Positions 27,984 through 37,572 of a DNA stretch of 64,000 nt are shown here, piece after piece; position 1 is the first letter of the stretch; every line of letters begins with the position of its first letter. The notes under the pieces were generated by a model. That model was not told the DNA's origin and did not search any database. It saw only the letters and a list, made by a program, of their open reading frames with translations. Source of the DNA: Glaciozyma antarctica PI12 (taxonomy: Eukaryota; Basidiomycota; Microbotryomycetes; Kriegeriales; Camptobasidiaceae); NCBI GenBank assembly GCA_002917775.1, contig KZ627149.1, positions 995,497-1,059,496 of the forward strand, in the 5' to 3' direction. Both the position numbers and the translations under genes were made by a program.

Positions 27984-30694
27984 TCAAACGGAGGTGCGTC
28001 GTCTCGGGCGATCGAGGAGCCTGGTAGGACGAGTGAGGGGACACGAATCGTCAATAGCGATGGCAACAGGGGCGGAGGGGTGAATCATGAGCTGGGAGGG
28101 GGCGGGCTTGCGGTGGCTGGAACCTTGGCGCTCGAGGATCGTTCCGTTCATCGTGGGAGGAGGGCGGCGGGTGGGGATCGTAGGAGGGGAGGGAATAGCG
28201 CCGTCGTCGCCAGAGACAAAGGAGCGAGACAAGTTGGAGGCGGCGCGGCGAGGAGGAGGGAGGTTGTTGAGGTACGAAGTCGAGGGCTTAAAGCACGTCG
28301 AGGGTGCGAAGGCAGGCTGGGGACGGGGGACCGGGACCGAAAAGACTGCAGGACTGGCGAGATCGACCTCGGAGAATCCCTTCTCGGGATCGTACTCGTC
28401 GTCAGCGTCCGGGAACGAGGCGACCCATTCGACGGCTGCGAGCGAGAGTCAGCGAGCGTCAATTCGGAGCGAGGAAGGAACGCACAGATTCCATTCTTCG
28501 CGACGCGGTTGAAGTTGCGCAGGCAGATGAATCCAAAGACGAGCGTGCATGCCGCAACGAGGGTGGCGACGGATCCTACGAAGGTGAGGAACTTGAACGA
28601 AGACATCGTGTCCATCTGCGCAAAGTTCGGCGTCAGCGAGTTGGTCCCCAAACCTCGCTGAACAGAAGACGCACATAAATCTTCCGCGTCGTGAGGAAGA
28701 TTGAATGGCCGCTGCGAATCTCATCAGCTCAGCCTGGGAACGACGCGATAGGAAAGCGCACATCAAGAGGACGTTCGCAACGAGGAATCCGACCAGCAGG
28801 CCTCGCTTCTCCTTCCTGACGGCAATATAGCCGACGAAGAGCCAGGGAACGACGAGGCCGGTGAGGACTCCAAGGAAGACGCGGTACCCCATCGAGAGCT
28901 CAGCGTAGGTCGAGTACCAATCGTCGGGGAAGTCGTAGGTGCAGAGCTCGTGGAGCCAGAGTCCCTCTGCGAAGGTAGCGAGGTCAGTACAATCTTTCTT
29001 AGGAATTATGGAGAGACAAACGAACGGAAGGCGATGAGGAAGAAGAAGAAGGCTTGAAGGAAGATCTGGAAGATCTGGGAGACGGCGTGTGCGCGAGCGA
29101 CGCGGCGGTCCGCGCCGAGCTTCTTGAACATACGCCATTCGAGAATCTGGGGGCACGGCAGTCAACCGATTCAATCATCCGAAACGAAAGAGCTGCGAGC
29201 GAGCGAGCACGTACCGACATGAGCTTCCACGCGAGGAATGCGATCGCGACCTAGTCTCGATCCAGACGGCGAGCAGGTCTCAACTTCTCTCAACGAGACT
29301 TGAAGTAATACCTCACCTCTTTAAACCGTTCAACTTTTGAGAAGGTCGGTCCGCGCCGAGCTTCTTGAACATACGCCATTCGAGAATCTGGGGGCACGGC
29401 AGTCAACCGATTCAATCATCCGAAACGAAAGAGCTGCGAGCGAGCGAGCACGTACCGACATGAGCTTCCACGCGAGGAATGCGATCGCGACCAACCCGAC
29501 GGCCTCGAAGACGGCGATAGAGACTTGGAAGCGAAAGACTTCCTCCCAAAATCCAGGGATGATGTCGCTGTTGCAAGCTTCCCCGATGATCTGCTGGTGG
29601 AACAGGCTGTGGAAGTGGCGAGTTTGAGTCACTTGGTAGATCGCTGCGTGGCGTCGAAACAAGTCAGCTGGCGTCGACAGATGAGCAAAGAACGACGTAC
29701 CATAGACGAGGCCAAGAAAGTGAGCGATCATGACGGCTGCGAGGTGGGGGACTGATTCGTAGAGGACGGCGAGAACCGAGATGACCAGCACCCAGAGTTG
29801 GAAGAAGATGAACGCGGTCGACATGGTTCGCATGCGCTCGATGTAGACAGTAGGCCATTGCTGCAAGAAACATCAGCACCCGTGCCTCAGAGTGGAAGGT
29901 GGAAGCGAACGCACAAGCGAGGTAGCGCACTGCGCCGAGACCTTCAACACCCTCCCCTCCACGTCCAACACCTCCGGCACCAAGAACTCCGACGCGATGC
30001 TGTTCGACTGCTTGTCCGTGTCCTTTTCGTCCCTCTTCTCATGAGCCCGCAACATGGCATCGAGGTCGACGACGCGGGAACGGAAGGAACGCTTCGCGAG
30101 CGAATCGACTTCGCTCTTATCATCGTCCACCTCCACCACGTCGTCATCGTTGTCATCATCGCTTCCAGTCGGAGACGCTGCGCTACTGGAGCTGGTCGAT
30201 GTGGCGGTGCGCGAGGAGGTCGTAGACGAGGACGAGGTGGAGCTCGACGTGGTGCTGCTCGACGCGGAGAAGCTGGACGAGGTGCTGCTGGACGAACGAG
30301 TGGTCGAGGTGGCAACTAAAGTCGTATTGGTCGTAGTGGCTGCCGCTCGAGTGCTGGAGGACAAAGAGGACGTGGTCGAAGTGGTGGAAGGCGTCGGAGC
30401 GACGAGGTCTTCTTCGGGCTGGCGACCAAGTCAGCTCTCTTCCATTCTCCCCTCTTCCATGTCGACCAAACTACTCACCTTGACAACCACAAACCCCTCC
30501 GTGGGCGCCTCCCGAATCTCGTGCAACAAATGAGCGCCGCCTCCCGAGACCGCCAACGCTTCGCCTTGGAGGAACGTCTGCAGGAGGCAGTGAATAACCG
30601 CCACGGCGATGAAGACTTTGATAAGACGGTGGTGCGAGAGGCGGTCCTTGAGGGTTCGGGCGGAGGCGACAAGGCTGGTCGTCAAGGCGAGCAT
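27984..30694 (-). CDS. Multi-pass membrane protein, unrecognised, carrying an internal duplication
   Basis: The ATG at 30694 opens MLALTTSLVAS..., with a first hydrophobic segment (VFIAVAVIHCLLQTFL). A Ser/Thr-rich, then acidic extracellular-type loop follows (about 29950-30420). Later come helices FIFFQLWVLVISVLAVLY, LAAVMIAHFLGLVYG, VAIAFLAWKLM, IFQIFLQAFFFFLIA, VFLGVLTGLVVPWLFVGYI, LLVGFLVANVLLM and FVGSVATLVAACTLVFGFI, about eight in all. The conserved-looking ILEWRMFKKLGADRR sits between helices. The cytosolic tail is basic and Pro-rich, ending at the TGA 27984-27986. An exact 146-bp duplication (29106-29251 and 29347-29492) repeats one exon/intron edge. Splicing the donor of the first copy to the acceptor of the second would still give the normal protein. 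Family not recognised. Confidence 0.65.
29106..29492. repeat. 146-bp exact direct repeat inside the membrane-protein gene
   Basis: Copies at 29106-29251 and 29347-29492 (offset 241 bp) match at every base I compared. Each contains the end of one exon (AFLAWKLMS on the minus strand), a whole intron and the beginning of the next exon (ILEWRMFKKLGAD). The 95-bp spacer, 29252-29346, matches nothing else in the gene. It is either a very recent duplication or an assembly error. Confidence 0.85.
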
Positions 30695-31048
30695 TGCTGC
30701 GGAAGCGGGGAGGAAGGCGAAGGGAGGGTTGGAGGCGCCTGGCGTCCTGTGAGAGTGAGTACGTGCAAGGACCAGCCTCTGAGTCGTAAATTGGAAGTGG
30801 AAGTGAAGGGGGGGAAGTGGGAGGAGGAAGAGAGCAGAGACCGCGCCTTCACGACCAAGTCGAAGGAGGTCCGAGGACTTCACCTCCGTTTCAGCTTTTT
30901 GCTCCCTTTCTTCTCCAGACCGTTCCTGTGCAGAGTCCAGTCGATACCATAACGACGGCTGCGATACTGCCAGCGATTCTGTTCGAGACAACGACAGGGC
31001 GACTCTCCAATGAATTGCGCTCATTCCCAGCGTCCCTCTCCGCTCTAG
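30695..31048. other. Intergenic region, membrane-protein gene promoter and UPS 3' end
   Basis: 354 bp between the UPS stop and the membrane-protein start. It should contain the promoter of the latter. No gene or named motif was recognised. Confidence 0.4.
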
Positions 31049-31914
31049 CTACACTCTAGCATCCTCCTCTCGCCCATGCACTTTCTCATCCCTCCTCTCC
31101 CCCGCAAACATCTTCCAAAACCTCTTTGCCGCATGCTCCATCGCCCCCCTCCCCGTCTCAGCATTACTGACGAACCTATCCGCCCCCCACTTCTCCACCT
31201 TCCTCCCCACCGCCCTCTGCGGTGCCGTTCCCGCTCTCGGACTACTGAGAGGCTCGATAGGAGAGGCGGAGGAGATGCCGATTGGTGGGTAGGGGGTTGC
31301 GGCGAATAGGCCGGTGGAGAAGATGAGGGCTGATTGGGAGAAGAGGGTGTGGTCGGGGAGGGAGGAGTGGGAGAGGGGATGAGGGTCGGGATAGTGGATT
31401 GGGGAACTGAGAGGGGGGAGGGAGGAGGTGGTGGCGAGGGGCCAGGGGTGGGGGAGGTAGGAGATGGATTCGCGGCATTGCATGATGTGCGCGAGGGTGA
31501 GGTTCGTTGAGGCCATCAAGAGCTTTGGAGGCTCGAGGTGGTAGTCGGTTGTGCTGGAGGGGTGGTCGAGAGGATGGGCGGTGGAGGAGGGGACGACGAA
31601 CGAGACCTCTCGCACGTACGTGACGTCCTGGGAGCCTAGCAGCTGTAGTCCACCAACACCGTTAGCTACCTCCTCCAGCACCATCCCCCACAGCCCAAAC
31701 GCCCACTCACCCTGTTGACCCACCTGGGCGAGTCCTGCTGCACTCCCAGCAACCGCTCACTTCGAATCGTCCCATCGGGGAGGAAAGACCGGTCGAGGAC
31801 GTCGACGCTGATGACGTGCGGGGCGAGGGGGTTCGGGTACTTGTTTAGGACTGCGTAGACGTGCGCAGGCCAGGGGAAGGGGAAGGAGAACTCGGTGTTG
31901 AAGAGGGCGACCAT
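31049..31914 (-). CDS. PRELI/MSF1-domain protein (Ups family lipid transfer)
   Basis: Mitochondrial intermembrane-space protein of the Ups1/2/3-PRELI family, which with Mdm35 carries phosphatidic acid or phosphatidylserine between mitochondrial membranes. The start at 31914 gives NTEFSFPFPWPAHVYAVLNK then YPNPLAPHVISVDVLDR, the classic PRELI beginning. An intron of about 68 nt (GTGAGT...CTAAC...TACAG) leads to LLGSQDVTYVREVSFV and MASTNLTLAHIMQCRES, the end of the fold. The C-terminal part is longer than usual, with Pro/Ser-rich sequence between and a charged tail (ERRDEKVHGREEDARV) ending at 31049. Which Ups paralogue it corresponds to cannot be told by eye. Confidence 0.82.
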
Positions 31915-32245
31915 TTGGGGAGCGGGAGAGCACGTTCGGTGTGGTGGCGCCGCAAGCGCTTTTGAGGGAGGAGTTGGTGAGGGCGTCTAGCGATGGGGAG
32001 AGTCTAGGCGGTACGGCAGGGGCACAGAAAGAGAGACAACAGGTGGCGTAAGGACGGAGGGAGAAGAGCGTCGGCGGAGGCAAAGATCAAAGGCGAAGTC
32101 TTTCGGCGCGTGCCAGCCGGCACCGACCACAAGGCCCAAGGACGAGATGTGTCCTCCGTCTCGAGTCCTACCTTCGAGCTTGAAGCTGTCCAGCTGTATC
32201 TACAAGCTCCCGAGCGGTCTCTGCACTTGAATTACTTGCAACGAG
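31915..32245. other. Intergenic region between SEH1 and UPS
   Basis: 331 bp between two minus-strand genes, holding the UPS promoter and SEH1 3' end. No coding content was recognised. Confidence 0.4.
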
Positions 32246-33580
32246 CTACTTGTCCAACGCCATCTCATCCTCCCCCTTGTCCTCGGTCGAGAGCACCGCA
32301 ATCTGCTGCCAACGTCCCGTATACGTCGCTGCACCCCATTTATCAGCACCGTCTCTCCTCCTAGGAAGGCGAAAGCACTCACACTTCCACAGCCGAACTT
32401 TCGCATCCTCCTGCGCCGTCGACAACACCGTCCCCGTGACATTCCAATCCACCTTGACGCCTCCTAGACTCCCATTCCTCCCATTCCCCTCCTCAAGCTC
32501 CGCATCCATCTCCCCTCTCCAGTCCTCTTCCCCCGCTCCCTCCTCCGACGAAGGCGTATGCACTTTCCATACCCTGGCTCGACCGTCGCGAGATCCCGAG
32601 GCGAGGAGCTGGTACGAACGGCCCGAGGCGGGGGCCCAGGAGAGGGAGGAGGTTGGGGGAGGGAGGGGGGAGAAGGAGGAGGTTGGAGGAGAATTGGAGG
32701 AGGGTTGAGGTAGTTGGACCAGGGGGCGTGGTCGGGGAGGTGGAAGAGCTGCAGTCGTCGTTAGCTACCCTGCCTCGTATGATGGAGGTACAGAAGAACG
32801 CACGCGGATGATCCCTGAGGTCCCAGCTGAAACGGCGATACGCTCCCCCCACCAAGCCTCCTTGCACCAGCTCAACGCCCACCCTCCATCACTCTCCACC
32901 ACGCCCCCTTTCCGGCCCTCACTACTCCCACTCCCCGCACTACTACTCGTCAAGCTCGTCCCCGGCGCTCCCATCTTACTCGGGCTCGCCGCTTCTCCAA
33001 ACCCTTTCGCCGCTCCAGCCATCGGCGCGCTCCCCGACGTCGACCCTCCTCGTTCCGTCGCGTTCGTCGGTCCGACCGGAAGGATGGAAAGGTCGATATC
33101 CTCAATCAGGCTCCAATCCGCCAACGAAACGGGATTCAAGCACTCCCAGAGCCGGAGGTGCGAATCCGACGAGACGACAGCTAGCTTGAGCCCGAACTCT
33201 GGTGGGCCAAATTCGAGGTCCCTGATCGTCCCTCGAGCATCCGTGAGCGCCACCCTCTGCACCCACTTCTTCCCCCCCTGCTGGTTCCCCGCTCCGCGTA
33301 CCTCCTCCTCCGTCCACACTTTGACAACGCCATCTACGCCTCCGCTCGCGAGGAGAGTTCCAAACTCCGGGTGACCCCAGACGACTTTGAGAACGGGAGC
33401 ATCGTGCGCTTTGAAATCGGAAGGAGAGGCGTCCCACAGCCCGCTCGAGGAGTTGAGAGAGACGACGCGGACGGTGTGGTCGAGGGAGGAGGTGGCGAGA
33501 CGCGTGCCGTGGAGGTTGAAGGCGAGGTGGGTGATTAGGGAGTCGTGGGAGGTGCTGAGGAGGGAGGTTTGGTTGGCCAT
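32246..33580 (-). CDS. SEH1: Nucleoporin/SEACAT WD40 protein Seh1
   Basis: WD40 beta-propeller shared by the Nup84 (Y) nuclear-pore complex and the SEA/GATOR complex controlling TORC1. From the ATG at 33580: HDSLITHLAFNLHGTRLATS, then FKAHDAPVLKVVWGHPEFG (the HPEFG signature of Seh1), WVQRVALTDARGTIRDLEF, and SLADWSLIEDIDL. A disordered Gly/Ser insert follows (about 32905-33065). After an intron near 32766-32810, blades LLASGSRDGRARVWKVH and VDWNVTGTVLSTAQEDAKV follow. A 54-nt intron with a perfect GTGAGT donor then joins LWK to STYTGRWQQIAVL, matching the end of the family. The stop is at 32246-32248. Confidence 0.88.
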
Positions 33581-34011
33581 CGAGAGGGGGGCGGGGGGGA
33601 GGTGGAGGGAGGTGAAGGAGCGCGCTTGAGGACGGAGGTGTGTCGACTGGCTTGGAGAGAGGTTAGCAGGTGAGAGCTGAGAGGGATTGGATTGAGATGT
33701 AAGCTTGCCTGCTCTTCTCTGAGCGTTCCTGAGCGAGGTTGAGCTGAGTCGAAGGAGGACCAGCACCTGCTCAAGCTGAGAGCGCGCGCCTTTTCACCGA
33801 ATTTCGACCTTGGAAAGGTTGGGAATTTCTCGAGTTTGTTTCGTGTTCTGCTGCGTTGAAGAGGGCGAAGAGAGAGTAGCTTTGTCGAGTCTAGACTGAG
33901 AGCGAACAGCGGAGGAATAATCTGGAGAGGCCGCGACGAAAAAAAACAAAAAAAACAAGGTCGACGGCGGACTCCGAAATCCGACAAAGCCCAGCTTCAT
34001 TTCGAGTAAGA
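33581..34011. other. Intergenic region between CCA1 and SEH1
   Basis: 431 bp between two minus-strand genes, with the SEH1 promoter. A-rich runs occur near 33938-33958 (CCA1-proximal side). Nothing else was recognised. Confidence 0.4.
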
Positions 34012-36333
34012 TCACTTTGGTTCCTTCCTCTTGACCCCCTTCTTAACCTGCTCCTTCTTCTTGTGCGTCTCCAAAAGCTCCTCCACCGCCGCAGCTCCCT
34101 CGCCCTCCAAGAACCCCCTGCAATCCTCCTTGCTCGCATCTGGATGCCCGAGCTGGAAATGCACGACGAGCTGGAGGATGTGCACCGTTGCTGCTGGGCT
34201 GCTCTTAATGGCTGGGATGAGGGAGAGGACGGTCGTTCCCTGTGAGGGGCGTTAGTCGAGGTGCGGGGCAGGAGAGGAGGAACGTACGTCGAGAATGGGC
34301 GGATCGAACGCATGCTTGTCGAGTTCGAAAGCGACGACGCGCTCGACAAAGTGGTTGTAGAGCGTAATGAGCTCTGAGATCTTTTTCGAGTCTGCGGAGG
34401 GGTGAGCTTCGTCTTGAAAGGGGAGGAAGGCGAGACGTACCACCTGCGACCTTGGTGGCGTCGACCACGAGGCTCCAAAGCAAGCTCGACTCCCACCGCG
34501 TGTTGAACGTAAGCGGCGGAATATCATGCACACAAAGACTTCTCAACATCATCCCTGCACCACTCATCAGCGCCACCCTCCCTCCAAAAAGGAGCACGTC
34601 AACTCACCCATCTCCGCCCGATCCCCCTCCCTCACCACCGAAAACTTCCTCACTCCCTCCGCCAGCAACATACTCGCTTCTCTCGCCTTACTAGCCCACG
34701 TCCAATCCGCTGACGCCCACTTGATCCCCTCTCTCACCACCTTCTCCCCCAGCCAGATCGTGCGCTTCTTCTCGATCGTCATGAGTTCGTAAAGCGGGAG
34801 AAGGCCGCAGGAGAGGTAGAGACGTTTTTTGGTGGTCGGAGATAAGGAGGAGAGGAGGAGGGGGTGGAGAGGGGTTGGTGGGGAGGTGAGGAGGGTCGAG
34901 AGGGTGTGGGAGGAGGTGATGGCGAAGAGACTGTTGGGAGGTGGGGCCGGGTGGGAAGGAGAGGAAGGGAGGAAGACGATGGAGGGGTCGTAGAGGAAGA
35001 TGAGGGAGTGGAGGTTGAGTTGCTCGATGAGCTCCATCGCGAGGAGAGGGTCTTTGCCTGTATTGCTGTCAGCGTCGCACGTCGAACGAGGGAGAGAAGT
35101 ACGCACCACCCAGCATCTTATCCAGCTCGACTCCTACCCGCTCGCGACTGATCTTCTTCCCATCCCTCAGCGAATCCTGCGACGCACCATCAGCTCCCCC
35201 TCTCGCTCTCCCCCACCAAACTCACCCTAATCTCCTCCCTCCCAATCGCCTCAATCAACTCCCGATCCAACACAAACTCCCTCCCAAACCTCGCCGCAAA
35301 CCTCACCGCCCTAACGACCCTCAGCGGGTCATCCCTGAACGTCTCGAACGGCGGCATCGGCGTGCGGATCGTTGGAGTCGACCCTGGGAGGAGACCTAGG
35401 TCCGCGAGACCTTGGTTCGTCTGGTCTTCGATGGCTTTGGTGCGGAGGTTGTAGAACAGGGCGTTGATGGTGAGGTCGCGGCGGAGGGCGTCGTCGAGAG
35501 GGGAGCCGAAGGACTGTGCGAAGAGAGTCAGAGAGGATTGCGGGGAAGGAGGATGGGACGCACGACACCGTTGGGGATTCGACTGTTGTTGTCGTACGTC
35601 TCGTTCCCGCGTTGTTGGACAAAGTCGACGGAGAGGGAGCCGACGTTCGCAGTGGCGGTTTCGAGGTGCTTTGACTGCTCCGGCTTTGCTTCGATCTTCG
35701 TGAGCTTGCCCATCTGTTGTCGTGTAATCAGTCAAGATCTTGCGAGCCAGGAAGAAGCTACGCACGAGGTCTGGTCTGCCGGTGAACTTGAGGTACCGCT
35801 CGAGCAGAGTCGCGAACTTGAGGCCGGTGAGAGGTCCAGGGGAAATGGTCACGTCAATGTCGTCAGACGCGTGGCCCAGAAGCTGCAGAGAAGCAACCAA
35901 GTCAGCTCCGTCTGTCTCAACCAGCTCTGTACCCCCAAAAGCAGCTGCCAGCTGGCGCTCAGTCCCTGCCAGAAGCGCAGCTCTTCGCTCCTTCGTCCCA
36001 GCTCTCAGGCCGCTGCAAGTTCACGAAACGCCAGCTTACCTTATCCCTAACCCATCCTCCAGCAATCCTAAGCTCCACCAACCCGTCCCCTCTCAGTTCT
36101 CCAACCCACTCGCCCTCCTCATCCTTGACTCGAAGCTGGTCCACCTCCGCCGGATGAGCGTCGATCCACCTCGCGCAATCCACGAGGAGGGAGAAGAGCT
36201 TCTTCTCCTCCTCTGAGAGGCTGATGCGGAAGTCTTGAGCGCGGGTCGTCATGGGCGCGTGGAGAGAGCGGAAGGAGGTTCGTGGGATGGTGCGCTGGAG
36301 CTTTGAAAGGCGAGGGAGCAGGCGGAGGAGCAT
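34012..36333 (-). CDS. CCA1: CCA tRNA nucleotidyltransferase
   Basis: Adds or repairs the 3' CCA of tRNAs in mitochondria, cytosol and nucleus (class II nucleotidyltransferase). From 36333 a basic, hydroxylated leader (MLLRLLPRLSKLQRTIPRTS) resembles a mitochondrial presequence. A second in-frame ATG at 36252 (MTTRAQDF) would give the cytosolic form. Then follow GGWVRDK, the catalytic HASDDIDVTI, the RRDLTINAL motif, RDDPLRVVRAVRFAARF (the A/B motif), and the GKDPLLAMELIEQLNL neck. The long C-terminal helical region ends KKGVKRKEPK, with a Lys-rich tail that could aid nuclear entry. Small introns throughout; the stop is at 34012-34014. It shares a 151-bp divergent promoter with MGR2. Confidence 0.93.
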
Positions 36334-36484
36334 GGAGTGGTTAGGCCTGCATTTTTGCAAGCTGTAGGCCTTGGATAAGAGCTGGGGTCGGAGTGGTCGG
36401 GAGTTGAGGAGCAAGCCGCGAGCTGCTCAAGACGTTCGGCTGGCTGCTCGTCGGTTGACCTCCTACCACCACCTCGATACCAAC
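36334..36484. promoter_or_regulatory. Bidirectional promoter, CCA1 and MGR2
   Basis: Only 151 bp separate the start codons of CCA1 (minus) and MGR2 (plus). Both products act in mitochondria, so a shared promoter would make sense. No particular factor site was identified. Confidence 0.55.
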
Positions 36485-37032
36485 ATGCCCCCACCACCAC
36501 CCCAAATGGCAGGCGCCGAGCAGCCCACCATCGTCTCCAAGCGTGAGCGTCTCGCTTCATCCTGTTTCGGCTCTTCTGACCTCCTCCTCCTCAGTCAAGA
36601 TGGGAGCTACGATGGGAGGTATGGTCGGCTTGACGATCGGATTCCTTTTCGGAGGCTTCGCGATCCTTAGGTACGTTGTCCCTGAGGCCTCGCTAGGACG
36701 ATGGGAGCTCATTACTCGGCTGCACAGGAACGGCGCAGGACCACGAGGGTTCCTCCCTTCTCTCTCCGGCTACATGCTCACCTCCGCCGCCACGTTCGCC
36801 TTCTTCATGTCCAGTGCGTATCCCGTTCTCTCCTGTTCATTCCAGCTGACCCGGGGCCGCAGTCGGAACGGTCATTCGAACGGACGGCCTCACGATGCGC
36901 GAGTGGGCGGAGCAGGAAATCAAGGCGGGTCGCGCGGGGCCTGGAGTGTTGGCACCTAGGAGTTTGGGAGGGAACGGTGGCAGTGAGCTGCTGAGGGAAT
37001 GGGAGAAGACGCAGAAGGGGAGTGAGCGATGA
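36485..37032 (+). CDS. MGR2: Mgr2/Romo1 mitochondrial inner-membrane protein
   Basis: Small TIM23-complex subunit that gates lateral sorting of inner-membrane proteins (Romo1 in animals). The ATG at 36485 gives a Pro-rich start, then after an intron KMGATMGGMVGLTIGFLFGG and FAILR, the Gly-rich first helix with GxxxG-like repeats. A second exon reads GAGPRGFLPSLSGYMLTSAA and TFAFFMS, the second helix. The end IGTVIRT is conserved; the C-terminal tail is longer than in animals (MREWAEQEIKAGRAGPGVL..., stop at 37030-37032), as in other fungi. Three short introns with canonical ends. Confidence 0.92.
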
Positions 37033-37572
37033 GGGATGTGGTGGAATGCGGAAGAATCTCACCTCGAGTTGTGGGACTGGGGAAGAGCGAAAGGGATGGC
37101 GTGGATGGACCTGTTGGACACTCTGCTTTTGGCTGGGGGCCTGCGAACCTCGTACGGGATCTGGGGCGAAGCTGTTCAACGTTTAACGACGACTGCCGAC
37201 TTCTGCTCTCGCGGCATCAGCTGCTTCTTCCGCGCGTTCCCTGCTTTGGTCCTCGCTGTTCACTGCTCGTACTTGTGAGTGTACGCTGGGTTTCTCCTTC
37301 CGGCCTCCCAGGACGATCCTGGGACGGCTACATCCATTCCTGACCACTGCGTGCTCCGCAACTCGCAAGGAAGACTCTCGACACGACTGCTCGTTCGGTG
37401 CTGTTCCCGGCTTCAAGGCTCTGAAGCTACTGGCAGGTCCTTCCCACCTTCCTCTCTCGCGTTCTCAGCCAGGACCTTCCGTTCGGGGTTGTGCACGAAC
37501 CTCGGCGCGTGTGATTGTGACCGACTCGATCTCTCACTCTCTCCCTCCTACCACGTCCTCGACGAGCAAATC
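37033..37572. other. Intergenic region upstream of family-A gene A1
   Basis: 540 bp between MGR2 and A1. Open frames are short and without domain content. A pyrimidine-rich run near 37530-37555 precedes the A1 ATG. This gene stands alone: no family-B partner lies head-to-head here, unlike the other copies. Confidence 0.4.
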
